This document shows, piece by piece, positions 1-10,188 of a DNA stretch of 64,000 nt. The notes beneath the pieces are model-generated. The model saw only the letters and a list, made by a program, of their open reading frames with translations, was not told the origin of the DNA and did no database searches. The stretch is taken from contig NZ_JAVDXV010000009.1 of the NCBI RefSeq assembly GCF_031458115.1, positions 310,001 through 374,000 of the forward strand, read 5' to 3'. Every line of letters begins with the position of its first letter. The stretch's first letter is position 1. The stretch is from Pelomonas asaccharophilus_A. GTDB lineage: Bacteria > Pseudomonadota > Gammaproteobacteria > Burkholderiales > Burkholderiaceae_C. The position numbers were made by a program, and so were the translations under genes.

Positions 1-805
1 TGCCCGGCTTGCCAGTCACGCGGCCGACGGGTTTGCCGTCGCGGTAGGCCACGGCCTCCACGTCCGCATGGGCATCGGCGCGCACGATGATCTGCAGCCG
101 CTGCCTGGCGACATCGGGCGTCAGGTCCAGCCGCGCGACGTGGGCGGCGCCCACGGGCTCCAGCCACACGGTCTGCCAGATGCCCGAGCTGGGCGTGTAA
201 AAGATGCCGCCGGGCTTCAGCGACTGCTTGCCCAGCATGCCGTCGCCGGTGCTGGGGTCGAAGGCCGACACGACCAGCTCGTTGCGGCCGGGCTTCAGGT
301 GATCGGTGATGTCGAAGCTGAACGACGCGAAGCCGCCGTCGTGGAAGCCCACGCGCGTGCCGTTCACGTAGACGTTGGCCACGCGGTCCACGGCGCCGAA
401 GTTGATGCGCACGCGCCGGCCGGCCCAGGTGGCGGGGATCTCGAACGTGCGGCGGTACCAGAGGTTGACCTCGCCCAGGCGCTCGATGCCCGACAGGCGC
501 GACTCCACGGGGTAAGGCACGCGCACCTTCTCGACCGTGGCCGGGAAGGTAGGCGCGACGGACGGCACATGGCGCGCATCCGGCGCGCCCTTGCCGCCCC
601 AGTAATCCCATTGGCCGTTCAGGTTGATCCAGTCCTTGCGCACCAGCTGCGGCCGCGGGTACTCGGGCAGTGGCACGGCGGCCTTCTCGGCCTCGGCGGT
701 CCATGGCGTGGTCAGGCGGTGGGCGGGGCCCAGCGGCTTCTCGGGCTCCTGCGCCTGGGCGGCGCCAGCCAGCGCGAGGACGAGAGCGGGTATCAGCAAT
801 CTCAT
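1..805 (-). CDS. Glycoside hydrolase family 2 protein, N-terminal part (runs off the window)
   Basis: Reading leftward from the ATG at 805 gives an open frame of 268 codons with no stop before the window edge, so the catalytic domain lies outside. Residues 1-19 form a signal peptide ending AQA-Q, so the enzyme is exported. The text RKDWINLNGQWDYW, then LWYRRTFEIP, NFGAVDRVANVYVNG and SSGIWQTVWLEPV, is the GH2 jelly-roll sugar-binding domain followed by the start of the Ig-like domain. Family members are beta-galactosidases, beta-glucuronidases, beta-mannosidases or arabinosidases; the galactose context favours a galactosidase or related activity, which is inference. AGAGG lies just before the ATG, and the gap to the yjfF-like gene is 19 bp, so it is probably the last gene of that operon. 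Confidence 0.85.
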   Translation of the reverse strand, partial: MRLLIPALVLALAGAAQAQEPEKPLGPAHRLTTPWTAEAEKAAVPLPEYPRPQLVRKDWINLNGQWDYWGGKGAPDARHVPSVAPTFPATVEKVRVPYPVESRLSGIERLGEVNLWYRRTFEIPATWAGRRVRINFGAVDRVANVYVNGTRVGFHDGGFASFSFDITDHLKPGRNELVVSAFDPSTGDGMLGKQSLKPGGIFYTPSSGIWQTVWLEPVGAAHVARLDLTPDVARQRLQIIVRADAHADVEAVAYRDGKPVGRVTGKPG

Positions 806-824
806 GACAACCTCTTTGGAGAAA

Positions 825-1790
825 TCAGGAAGCAAGGCGGCGGCGCGCAGGCAGCCACACCAGCAGCCGCTGCAGCCCGCAGAACAGGCCCAGCAGCGCG
901 CCGATGACGATGCGCGTCCACCAGGAACTCAAGGTGCCGTCGAACAGGATCAACGTCTGGATCAGGCCCAGCATCAGCACGCCGGTCAGCGCGCCCAGCA
1001 GCTGGCCCGTGCCGCCGCTGAGCAGCGCGCCGCCGATGACGACGGCGGCGATGGCGTCCAGCTCCAGCCCCTGCGCATGCAGGCCATAGCCCGACAGCGT
1101 GTAGATGCCGAACAGCACGCCACCCAAGGCCGCGCAGCCGCCGCTGACGGCGTAGACGGCGATGCGCGTGGAGCGCACGGGCAGGCCCATCAACCGCGCC
1201 GAGTGCTCCTGGCCGCCCAGCGCGTAGACGGCACGGCCGAAGCCGGTGGAGCGCGCCACCCAAGCGGCCAACGCCAGCACCACGAGCGAGCCCACGGCGC
1301 CCGGCGTGATCTCACCCAGCGGCCCCAGCGACCAGCGTGCCTGCGACCACGCCGTCAGCGTCGCATCGCTGATGACGATGGAGTCCACGCTCAGCACGTA
1401 GCAGAGCCCGCGCGCGAGGAACAGCCCGGCCAGCGTGACGATGAAGGCCGGCACCTCGAAGGCCTGGATGACCCAGCCCATCAGCGCGCCGAACGCGGCG
1501 CCGGCGACCAGCAGCAGCGGGATCAGCAGCCACGGCGACATCTGCGCGCGCTCCACGCCCAGCGCCAGCAGCATGGTGGTCAGCGCGACGACCGAGCCCA
1601 CCGACAGGTCGATGCCGCCCGACAGGATGACGAAGCTCATGCCCACCGCGACGACGAGCAGGAAGGCGTTGTCGATCAGCAGGTTCAGCAGCACCTGGCC
1701 GGACAGCAGGCCCGGGTAGGCGGCCGCACCCGCGAGCAGCGTGAGGACCAGCAGCGCCAGCGACGCCCAGCTCGGCAGGTTCTGTCTCAT
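825..1790 (-). CDS. yjfF: Sugar ABC transporter permease, YjfF-like
   Basis: This 321-residue hydrophobic protein is a permease of the RbsC/XylH type (BPD_transp_2 family). The segments FVILSGGIDLSVGSVVALTT and GGCAALGGVLFGIYTL and the conserved IGGALLSGGTGQ loop are typical of carbohydrate-uptake family 2. The first ATG, at 1790, overlaps the stop of the upstream permease by 4 bp, which supports the start. Together with the adjacent paralogous permease, a double-domain ATPase and a YtfQ-like binding protein it matches the four-component YtfQRT-YjfF galactofuranose/galactose importer known from Escherichia coli. The substrate here is inferred from that match and from the galactose genes nearby. 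Confidence 0.85.
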   Translation of the reverse strand: MRQNLPSWASLALLVLTLLAGAAAYPGLLSGQVLLNLLIDNAFLLVVAVGMSFVILSGGIDLSVGSVVALTTMLLALGVERAQMSPWLLIPLLLVAGAAFGALMGWVIQAFEVPAFIVTLAGLFLARGLCYVLSVDSIVISDATLTAWSQARWSLGPLGEITPGAVGSLVVLALAAWVARSTGFGRAVYALGGQEHSARLMGLPVRSTRIAVYAVSGGCAALGGVLFGIYTLSGYGLHAQGLELDAIAAVVIGGALLSGGTGQLLGALTGVLMLGLIQTLILFDGTLSSWWTRIVIGALLGLFCGLQRLLVWLPARRRLAS

Positions 1791-2736
1791 GGCGCCCGCC
1801 TCCACAGCCGCGGCGACTGGCTGATGGACACCGCGAACACGACGGCCGCCTTCACGACCAGCGTGACCTCGGGCGCGATGCCCAAGGCGTAGATGCTGGT
1901 CGTCAGCGTCTGGATGATGAGCGCGCCCAACAGGCTGCCGCGAAGGCTGAAGCGGCCGCCCAGCAGCGAGGTGCCGCCCAGCGTCACGGCCAGGATGGCG
2001 TCCAGCTCCAGCATCAGGCCGGCGTTGTTGGCGTCGGCGCTCTGGATGTTGGCGGAGATCATCAGGCCGCCCAAGCCCGCGCACAGGCCGCAGGCGATGT
2101 AGACGGCCAGCAGCAGCCCCGCCGCATGCACGCCCGCCAGCCGCGCGGCGGACGGGTTGGCGCCGCTGGCCTGCAGGAACAGGCCCAGCGCGGTGCGGTG
2201 CTTCAGCGCGCCCAGCAACAGCGCCAGGCCCACGGCCAGCCAGGGCGCGAACGGCAGGCCCAGCAGGAAGCCGTTGCCCATGAACGCATAGCCGGCGTCG
2301 TTGATCGTCAGGATCTGCCCGTCGGTGATGAGCTGCGCGATGCCGCGCCCGGCCGTCATCAGGATCAGCGTCGCAATGATGGGCTGGATGCCACCGGCCA
2401 CGACCAGCAGGCCGTTGAACAGGCCGCACACGGCTGCCGCGCCCAATGCCGCGGCGATGGCCAGCGCCAGGCTGCCGCTGCCGTTGATGACGGATGCCGC
2501 CACGGACGCCGCGATGGCGACCACCGCGCCCACCGAGATGTCGATGCCGCGCACGGCGATGACCAGCGTCATGCCCATCGCGACGACCATCAGCGGTGCC
2601 GCGCGGTTGACGATGTCGATCAGCGGGCCGAAGGCGTGGCCGTCCTGCCAGCGCAGCGACACGAACTGCGGATTCAGCGCGGCGTTGAGCAGCAGCAGCG
2701 CCGCGAGCACAAAGGCCGCATGCTTCACCGACCCGC

Positions 2737-2740
<4 letters not shown>
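1787..2740 (-). CDS. ytfT: Sugar ABC transporter permease, YtfT-like
   Basis: This is the 317-residue second inner-membrane permease of the importer, paralogous to its downstream neighbour. Visible are a first membrane helix (residues 6-22), the conserved VIAVRGIDISVGAVVAIAAS stretch that family-2 permeases share, and ILAVTLGGTSLLGGRF near the C-terminus. The open frame extends 54 codons further upstream, but ATG 2740 overlaps the ATPase stop by 4 bp (2737-2740) and starts directly at the hydrophobic N-terminus, so it is preferred. It should pair with the YjfF-like permease as a heterodimeric channel. Confidence 0.85.
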
Positions 2741-4230
<1,490 letters not shown>

Positions 4231-4261
4231 TGCCGCGCTCCATCGGGATGCCCGCAGGCGA

Positions 4262-4337
4262 CTGGGCAGACCTGATGCTTCGTGTCCCCCGCCCGCTTCG
4301 CGGTCTCCTCCTTTACCTTCGCATCAGGCCTGCCCAG
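4262..4337. repeat. Hairpin repeat element, copy 1
   Basis: A 42-bp core (4279-4320) is framed by 17-bp arms that pair with each other with one mismatch (left CTGGGCAGACCTGATGC, right GCATCAGGCCTGCCCAG). Pairing continues outward imperfectly for about eight more bases. The core is the reverse complement of the core of copy 2 at 4416-4459, with a few differences and two extra bases in copy 2, but the arms of the two copies are unrelated in sequence. No coding function is suggested. It sits between the binding-protein and ATPase genes of the importer. Confidence 0.75.
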
Positions 4338-4399
4338 CCACCTGCTCCGCGCTGCATTCGTGCATGCCGGCGCAAACCTCAGGTGGTGCGCCGGGGCGT

Positions 4400-4475
4400 G
4401 GGGGCACGCAATTGCGAAGGTAAAGGAGGAGGTCCGCGCAGCGGGCCGGGGGACACGAAGCAATTGCGTGCCCCC
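4400..4475. repeat. Hairpin repeat element, copy 2 (inverted relative to copy 1)
   Basis: A 44-bp core (4416-4459), containing GGTAAAGGAGGAG and GGGGGACACGAA, is flanked by a perfect 16-bp inverted repeat (GGGGGCACGCAATTGC and its complement). The stem extends outward with few mismatches through GCGCCGGGG on the left and CCCGGCGCC on the right. The core is shared with copy 1 in opposite orientation, while the stem sequence is its own. Such a design fits an element inserted into, or copied along with, a palindromic target. As RNA it would form a long hairpin between ytfQ and ytfR. Confidence 0.75.
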
Positions 4476-4524
4476 GCGGCCCGGCGCCATTCCACTCAAT
4501 GCGGCGGCTTTCAAGTCCGAGCCC

Positions 4525-5472
4525 TCAGTACCGCCGCTTGGGCAACTCACGCGCCGCGACTTCGGCCGGGAACACACCCTCCTCCGTCACGATGCGGCGC
4601 GGCAGCGTCTTGCCGGCCTTCAGGTCCTTCACGGCCTGCATCAGCGGTGGGCCCAGCAGGGGGCTGCATTCCACGGTCACGTTGAGCTTGCCCGCCACCA
4701 TCGCCTCGAAGGCGGCTCGCACGCCGTCGATGGAGATGACGAGGATGTCCTTGCCCGGCTTGAGCCCCGCTTCCTCGATGGCCTGGATGGCGCCCAGCGC
4801 CATGTCGTCGTTGTGGGCGTAGAGCACGTCCACCTTCCGGCCGGCTTCCGCCTTCAGGAAGGCTTCCATGACTTCCTTGCCCTTGGCACGACTGAAGTCC
4901 GCCGTCTGCGAGCGCACGATCTTCAGGCGCGGCTGGTCCTTGATGGCTTCCTCGAAGCCCTTCTTGCGGTCCAGCGCGGGCGCGGCGCCCACGGTGCCTT
5001 GCAGCTCGACGATGCGGACCTCACCCGTGCCACCCTTGGTCTTGTCGATGAGCCAGCGGCCTGCGCGGCGGCCTTCCTCGACGAAGTCGGAGCCCATGAA
5101 CGACACCCACAGGCTCTCGTCGGCCTCCTTCACCAGGCGGTCCGTCAGGATGACCGGGATGCCCGCGGCCTTGGCCTCGCGCAGCACGGTGCCGAAGCCA
5201 GTCTCGACGACGGGCGACAGCGCGATGACGTCGACCTTCTGCGCGATGAAGGCGCGCAGCGCCTTGATCTGGTTCTCCTGCTTCTGCTGCGCGTCGGCGA
5301 ACTTCAGCGTGATGCCGGCGTCCTTGGCGGCCTGCTTGATCGAGGCCGAGTTGGCCGTGCGCCAGGCCGACTCCGCGCCGATCTGCGAAAAGCCGAGAAC
5401 GATGGGCTTGCCGGCCGCCCAGGCGGGCAGACCGACGGCCGCGAGGGCGGCAAGGGCGTGGCGTCGTTGCAT
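4525..5472 (-). CDS. ytfQ: Periplasmic galactose/galactofuranose-binding protein, YtfQ-like
   Basis: This 315-residue protein is a periplasmic binding protein of the RbsB type. After a short signal peptide (MQRRHALAALAAVGLPAWA) the mature start KPIVLGFSQIGAESAWR closely resembles E. coli YtfQ, which binds galactofuranose and galactopyranose. Later motifs DVIALSPVVETGF, VILTDR, GSDFVEEGRRAGRWL and LYAHNDDMALGAIQAIEEAG belong to the same fold. The open frame extends upstream to 5739, but that extension is rich in Arg and Pro and is unlike a leader, so ATG 5472 at the signal peptide is chosen. It should deliver substrate to the YtfT/YjfF permeases. Confidence 0.88.
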   Translation of the reverse strand: MQRRHALAALAAVGLPAWAAGKPIVLGFSQIGAESAWRTANSASIKQAAKDAGITLKFADAQQKQENQIKALRAFIAQKVDVIALSPVVETGFGTVLREAKAAGIPVILTDRLVKEADESLWVSFMGSDFVEEGRRAGRWLIDKTKGGTGEVRIVELQGTVGAAPALDRKKGFEEAIKDQPRLKIVRSQTADFSRAKGKEVMEAFLKAEAGRKVDVLYAHNDDMALGAIQAIEEAGLKPGKDILVISIDGVRAAFEAMVAGKLNVTVECSPLLGPPLMQAVKDLKAGKTLPRRIVTEEGVFPAEVAARELPKRRY

Positions 5473-5601
5473 ACGGAAAACGAAGGAAAAAGGCCGCCCC
5501 GACACGCACTCAAAACGAGTGCGTGCGCGAGGGCTGGCTTGAAAAGGCGGGCCAAACCACGACCGCCCGGAGAATGATCGGAAGGGGACGCTACGGTGTT
5601 C

Positions 5602-5691
5602 GGGCCGAGCGCCGGGCCGCCCCAAGCCGGCCCGTCTGGCGATTTGCACGCCGGTCAATCCGGCGTGCATCGCCGTCCCCTCGGGGGACCG
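5602..5691. repeat. Dispersed repeat, copy B, interrupted by a hairpin
   Basis: The left part (5602-5634) and right part (5677-5691, CCCCTCGGGGGACCG) match, in order, the repeat at 28919-28971. Between them this copy carries about 42 extra bases with a strong hairpin at 5638-5674: GCACGCCGG, loop, CCGGCGTGC, with outer GGCGAT/ATCGCC pairing. This places a repeat inside a repeat in the gap between the TonB receptor gene and ytfQ. The hairpin lies 66 bp or more beyond the receptor stop codon and could end transcription, though no run of T follows it. Confidence 0.65.
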
Positions 5692-5739
5692 ACCAGACCG
5701 GCACGCGTTCAGCGGCCGGGCTGGGCGAGGGGTCAACAA

Positions 5740-8484
5740 TCACAACTTGAAGTTGAAGCTCAGGCCATAGAACTTGTCGTCCGACCGGATGTCGTGCGGG
5801 AAGCTCTCGTTCTGGAAGTAGCTGTAGTACTTGGCGCCGGTCAGGTTGTTGGCGTTGAAGCTGACGCTGAGCTGCGGCGTGACCTGGTAGCCGATGGCGA
5901 AGTCCAGCCGGCCATAGGCCTTCACGCGGTTGTAGTACGGCGCGTTGTTGTTGCCGCAGATGCCGGTGGCCAGGCCGTTCTCGGCGGGCGACGCGACCAG
6001 GCAGTCGATCTGGCCCTCGTTGAACTTGTCGCGCCAGGTGTAGGTCAGGCGGCTGGTGATGCCGAACTTCTCGTACAGCACGCCGGCGTTGTAGCTGTGC
6101 TTGGACACGCCCAGCAGCGGCTTGCCGAACAGCTTGTCGCCGGGCGTGTTCACCACGCTGTCGGCCATCGTGTAGTTGCCGAACACGCCCACGCCGCTCA
6201 AGGCGCCGGGCAGCATGTCCAGGAAGTACTGCGCGCTCAGCTCCAGGCCCTTCAGCGTGGCCTTGCCGAGGTTGCGCGGGCGGCTCATGTCGTAGGTGAC
6301 GCCGCCGATGACTTCGCGGGCCACCGAGCGCACGACGCGGTCCTTCAGCACGCGGTGGTAGACGGCCGCCTGCACATAGCTGCCCTTGCCGAAGTACTTC
6401 TCGATGGACAGGTCGTAGGCCGTGCTCATCTGGTCCTTCAGCTCGGGGTTGCCGCCGCTGCCGCCGGGAATGATGTTGGCGTTCAGCGGCACCGAGTAGT
6501 TGACCGTCGGGTTCAGGTCACCCAGGCCCGGCCGGGACATCGTGACGCCGGCCGTGGCGCGCACGATGAGGTTGGGCACGACCTCCAGCTTGGCGCTGGC
6601 GTTGGGCAGGAAGTGGTTGGTCGTCGACGAGGCCGTCTGCGGCGTGACGACGTTGTTGATGCGGCCCGCGCCGGAGATGGTGCGCTCGGAGCGCACGAAG
6701 CGGCCACCGAACACGCCGTCCAGCCGCATGCCGCCGACGGTGGTCTCGTAGTGCGGCTGCACGTAGAGGGCGTAGTTGCGCTCGGTCGCGTCGTAGTTGT
6801 TGACCGGGGCATAGGCCGGGTCGCCCGGCTGGCTGCCGTACAGCACGCGCAGCACGTCCGTGTTGTTGCGCAGGTAGTCGGGGTTGGGCGTCATCCACGG
6901 CTGGCAGCCGTTGATCTGCGGGATGCAGTTGGGCGCCTGGATCAGGAAGTCGGCCGGCAGCTGCGTGGCCGAGCTGACCAGCGTCACGCGGTTGCCGCCG
7001 GGGGCGCCGGGGCCGCCGGCCTCGTTGGCGCGCCAGGCCGAGTCGCGGTCGGCGGCGCGGACACCGAAGTCGACGCTGGTGATGAAGCCGTCCAGCTCGT
7101 AGCTGCCCTTCAGCGCCACGGCGTTCTGCTCGCTCTTGGCCCAGTTGATGTCCTGGAACAGGCCGTTGGCGAAGCGGAAGTCGGTCTTGCTGCCCAGCGG
7201 GTTGCCGGGCATGTTGGTGGTGCCGTAGTCGCCCGCGTTGACGACGATGTCCACCGACGCGATCTGCTTGCCGATGTCGACAATGATGTTGCGGTTGCGG
7301 TTGTCCGACGCCATGTGCGAGGCATCGAGGTGCAGCGACAGCGGGCCGGCGTTGTACTTCCAGCCGGCGGCCAGCACGCGCTGGTCGGTCGCGCCGGTCT
7401 TGGCCTGCGTGCTGGTCAGGCCCGGCACGTTGTTGAACGTGGCCGACACGCCGTTGCACAGGTTCTGGATGCCGTCGGTCGCGCTGCCCAGGAAGCCGGC
7501 GCCGTTGATGTGGGCCTTGAAGCAGTCGGTGCTGGCCTTGGCGTTGGTGATGTTGGCCGCGGCGAAGATGTCCGAGAAGATGAAGTAGGTGCCGAACTTG
7601 CCGCGGTAGCCGGCGTACAGCGCGTCGGCATAGAACTCGTTCTGCGCGTTCGGGCGCCACTGGATGGACGCGTTGGCCTGCGGGCGCTGGTAGCCGCCGG
7701 TGTCGGTCAGGCCGCCCACGCAGGTGGGCAGCACGATGCCGGCCGCGCCCGCCGGGCCGTTGGTGCCGGAGCGCGGATCGCAGTTGAACGAGATGGGGCG
7801 GTTGAACTTGTGGTCGGCGTAGGAGACGTCGGCCAGGAAGCCGATCTCGCCGGCATCGGTCTGCACGCGGTAGGAGCCCAGCACGCCCAGCTTGGTGGAC
7901 GGGTCGGTCGTGAACTCGCCCTTGCTGGCGCGGCCGTTGACGACCAGCGTCAGGCCCTTGCGGAACTCCATGGGCTTGCGCAGCTTGAGGTCGATGGCGC
8001 CGGCCACGCCACCTTCCAGCACGTTGGCGCCGGCCGACTTGTAGACGTCGGCGCGCGAGATGGCTTCGGCCGGCAGGTCCTGGAACGCGAAGCCGCGGCC
8101 CACGCCGGTGAACATCTCGCGGCCGTCCACGGTCGTGATGATGTCGCCGATGCCGCGGATCAGCGGGTTGACGATCTCGTTGTTGAAACCCACGACGGTC
8201 TGCACGCCGGGCACGCGCTGCAGCGCTTCGGCCACCGTGTTGTCGGGGAACTTGCCGATGTCGTCGGCGACGATGGATTCGACGACCTGGTCGGCATCGC
8301 GCTTGGACTGCACGGCCGCATTGCGGCTGGCGCGCTGGCCGATGATGACGACCTGCTCCAGCTTGTTCTCGGCCTCGGCGGCCGGCTTGGGCGCGGCAGC
8401 CTGCTGGGCGGTGGCGTGCTGACCGGCCAGCACCAGCGTCAGCGTGGCGGCGGCCGCGACCGGCGAAAGGGTGAATCGCTTCAT
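5740..8484 (-). CDS. TonB-dependent outer-membrane receptor, probably for a galactose-containing oligosaccharide
   Basis: The 914-residue protein has a signal peptide (residues 1-27), a Pro/Ala-rich linker with KLEQVVIIGQR resembling a TonB box, a plug domain (about 50-165; DDIGKFPDNTVAEALQRVPG, then NPLIRGIGD) and a long 22-strand-type barrel ending LSFNFKL. This layout is that of the Xanthomonas/Caulobacter-type receptors that take up plant oligosaccharides. It lies between two sugar importer operons and is preceded by two copies of the locus-wide AT-rich motif, so import of the same galactoside is inferred. ATG 8484, directly at the signal peptide, is preferred over an upstream Arg-rich extension. 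GGAGAC precedes the ATG. Confidence 0.88.
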   Translation of the reverse strand: MKRFTLSPVAAAATLTLVLAGQHATAQQAAAPKPAAEAENKLEQVVIIGQRASRNAAVQSKRDADQVVESIVADDIGKFPDNTVAEALQRVPGVQTVVGFNNEIVNPLIRGIGDIITTVDGREMFTGVGRGFAFQDLPAEAISRADVYKSAGANVLEGGVAGAIDLKLRKPMEFRKGLTLVVNGRASKGEFTTDPSTKLGVLGSYRVQTDAGEIGFLADVSYADHKFNRPISFNCDPRSGTNGPAGAAGIVLPTCVGGLTDTGGYQRPQANASIQWRPNAQNEFYADALYAGYRGKFGTYFIFSDIFAAANITNAKASTDCFKAHINGAGFLGSATDGIQNLCNGVSATFNNVPGLTSTQAKTGATDQRVLAAGWKYNAGPLSLHLDASHMASDNRNRNIIVDIGKQIASVDIVVNAGDYGTTNMPGNPLGSKTDFRFANGLFQDINWAKSEQNAVALKGSYELDGFITSVDFGVRAADRDSAWRANEAGGPGAPGGNRVTLVSSATQLPADFLIQAPNCIPQINGCQPWMTPNPDYLRNNTDVLRVLYGSQPGDPAYAPVNNYDATERNYALYVQPHYETTVGGMRLDGVFGGRFVRSERTISGAGRINNVVTPQTASSTTNHFLPNASAKLEVVPNLIVRATAGVTMSRPGLGDLNPTVNYSVPLNANIIPGGSGGNPELKDQMSTAYDLSIEKYFGKGSYVQAAVYHRVLKDRVVRSVAREVIGGVTYDMSRPRNLGKATLKGLELSAQYFLDMLPGALSGVGVFGNYTMADSVVNTPGDKLFGKPLLGVSKHSYNAGVLYEKFGITSRLTYTWRDKFNEGQIDCLVASPAENGLATGICGNNNAPYYNRVKAYGRLDFAIGYQVTPQLSVSFNANNLTGAKYYSYFQNESFPHDIRSDDKFYGLSFNFKL

Positions 8485-8617
8485 TGTTTTGTCTCCTGGA
8501 GCCTGGGGGGCGCTGCGTTGGCGCCGCCGTCGGCTGGTTTTAGAACGAAATCCGTGGCGCACTGGGCGCCGGGTCCCCGATGTCTCGATTCGCGACGTGG
8601 CGCCGCGCTCTCGACCT

Positions 8618-8646
8618 CATTACAAACAACTTTTCTTGCAACATTC
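8618..8646 (-). promoter_or_regulatory. AT-rich promoter/operator motif, weaker copy, upstream of the TonB receptor
   Basis: On the plus strand it reads CATTACAAACAACTTTTCTT followed by GCAACATTC. It agrees with the galE copy at roughly 18 of 28 positions, in the same alignment and orientation. Read on the minus strand it gives a -10-like TGTAAT. It is the most divergent of the four copies. Confidence 0.5.
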
Positions 8647-8803
8647 GGCGCAACAAGGCTCCTGGATGGAGCTTCGCGGCGCCCCGGCCGCATCGAGCGT
8701 CTCTACGGCGGCCGGTCTTCAGAACCTGTTCATGCGGGTCAGCGCCGCGTCTGCCGCAGCCGGTCCGCTGGCACTGCCCACGGACCTTTCTGATCGTTTT
8801 GAT

Positions 8804-8836
8804 GATTATTCACCAATATTCTTGTTATAAACCTAT
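8804..8836 (-). promoter_or_regulatory. AT-rich promoter/operator motif, strong copy, distal to the TonB receptor
   Basis: The plus strand reads GATTATTCACCAATATTCTT followed by GTTATAAAC. It matches the galE/GH43 intergenic copy at 24 of 28 positions. On the minus strand it offers AATAAT as -10. It lies just beyond the stop codon of the second binding protein and points towards the receptor gene. Confidence 0.65.
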
Positions 8837-8862
8837 CGCAAACCATGAGTGGCGCGAGCGCA

Positions 8863-10188
8863 TCAGCGCTTGTTGCTCCCGAGGAATCGGGACTCACGTT
8901 CCAAGAGCCGGTTGATGCGCTGCTGGCCCTTGGCCAGCGTGGCCTCCAGCGGCTCGCCGGACACGACGACGGCGGACACGGTGTCGCCCAACAGTCCCAT
9001 CACGCGGGCCTGCCGCGCGACGGTGGTGGGCAGGCCGGTGCCGAACTGCGCCACCGGGCCCAGCGACGCGCGCTGCGCCAGGGCCCTGAAGGCCGCGCTG
9101 TCCACCGCCGACTGGCGCGCCGGCAGCTGGCCGGTGCGGGCCCATGCCAGGCTCTCGTCGTTGAGGAAGTGCAGGAAGCGCAGCGCGGCATCGCGCTCGG
9201 CCGCGGTCTGCTTCGGATTGCGCAGCATCACCCACACATGGCTGTCGGCCCAGGTGGCCGGCTTGCCGTACAGCGCCGGCTCGGGCTGGGCCTCGTAGGC
9301 GCGGCTCAGCGGGTTGCCCGGCTGCGTCGCGCGGTCGTTCAACTGGCCCAGCAGCCAGGTGCCGTTGGGCATGACGCCGCCAGCGCCGGCCATGAAAGCC
9401 TGCAGCGCGGCGCTGTAGTCCATGTGGCGCGTGGACAGGCCTTCGGCGTAGACCGTGCGCATGAACGCAACCGCGGCCTTCACCTCGGGTGTACCCAGAT
9501 CGATGGCCTGGTCGGTCTTCGGGAACAGGCTGCCGCCCTGCTGGTGCACGAAGCCCAGCACGCTGCGCGCGAAGAAGCTGGGGTCGTTCAGCGTCAGCCA
9601 CACGAAGTAGGGCTTGCCGGTGGCGCGCTTGAACGCGCGGGCCTGCGCCAGCAGTTCATCCGGCGACGTGGGCAGTTTTGCGTGCCCCTGCTTGTCGACC
9701 AGGCCGGCCTGCTTCATCAACCCGAGGTTGATGTGCCACAGCATCGCGTGGCTGTCGTAGGGCAAGGCCAGCACATGGCCGCCCAGCGTCACGCCGTTGC
9801 GGGCGTGGGGCGTGAAGTCGGCCGCATCGAGCGCGCCGTCCAGCGGCTGCAGCAGGTCGCGCTTGGCGAAGTCGCCCAGCACCGAGGCGTGCATGATGGA
9901 GATGGTGGGCAGGTCACCGCCCACGATGCGCGCGCCGAGCTGCGGGTAGTAGGCGGCGTGCTCCACGATCTGCGTGTTGACGCGGATGCGGCCGGCCTCC
10001 CGCGCGTTGAACTTGTTGGTCAGCACGGTGATGATCCCGCACTCGCTGCTGACCTGGGCCGGGTCGGTCACCTGGCCGAACTCGGCATCGCAGCTGCCGA
10101 AGAAGCGGGCCAACGTGATCTCGACCGGCGCGGCGTTCGTCGCCCCCATCAGCAGCGCCGCGGTGAAGGCGATCAGCGCGCGCTTCAT
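8863..10188 (-). CDS. Sugar ABC transporter substrate-binding protein, family 1
   Basis: This 441-residue exported protein has a signal peptide (residues 1-20, ending TNAA) and the features of family-1 solute-binding proteins: VNTQIVEHAAYYPQL, ISIMHASVLGDFAKRDLLQP, VLALPYDSHAMLWHINLGLM and, near the C-terminus, PATWADSHVWVMLRN. It is the last gene of a four-gene importer (ATPase, two permeases, binding protein) and overlaps the preceding permease by 4 bp. The substrate is not shown by sequence; linkage to gal genes suggests a galactoside or arabinogalactan oligosaccharide. ATG 10188 is chosen for the overlap and the signal peptide. Confidence 0.85.
   Translation of the reverse strand: MKRALIAFTAALLMGATNAAPVEITLARFFGSCDAEFGQVTDPAQVSSECGIITVLTNKFNAREAGRIRVNTQIVEHAAYYPQLGARIVGGDLPTISIMHASVLGDFAKRDLLQPLDGALDAADFTPHARNGVTLGGHVLALPYDSHAMLWHINLGLMKQAGLVDKQGHAKLPTSPDELLAQARAFKRATGKPYFVWLTLNDPSFFARSVLGFVHQQGGSLFPKTDQAIDLGTPEVKAAVAFMRTVYAEGLSTRHMDYSAALQAFMAGAGGVMPNGTWLLGQLNDRATQPGNPLSRAYEAQPEPALYGKPATWADSHVWVMLRNPKQTAAERDAALRFLHFLNDESLAWARTGQLPARQSAVDSAAFRALAQRASLGPVAQFGTGLPTTVARQARVMGLLGDTVSAVVVSGEPLEATLAKGQQRINRLLERESRFLGSNKR

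Larger units (their letters stand above)
8485..8862. other. Intergenic promoter region of the TonB receptor
   Basis: These 378 bp hold no credible gene. They carry two copies of the AT-rich promoter/operator motif (8618-8646 and 8804-8836), both oriented towards the receptor, about 185 bp apart. The remainder is ordinary GC-rich sequence. From the nearer copy, transcription would start near 8612 and give a leader of about 130 nt. Confidence 0.6.

Noticed and set aside
1..805. GH2 gene as a truncated pseudogene
   Set aside because: The frame is open to the window edge; truncation comes from the cut of the window and not from a stop codon.
4262..4475. The paired hairpins as a CRISPR array
   Set aside because: There are only two copies, in opposite orientation, with no regular spacers and no cas genes.
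5596..8793. A 1065-codon open frame on the plus strand opposite the TonB receptor
   Set aside because: It is rich in Val, Gly, Ala, Arg, Asp and His in the way that antisense frames of high-GC genes are, shows no family motif, and lies fully over a well-supported receptor.
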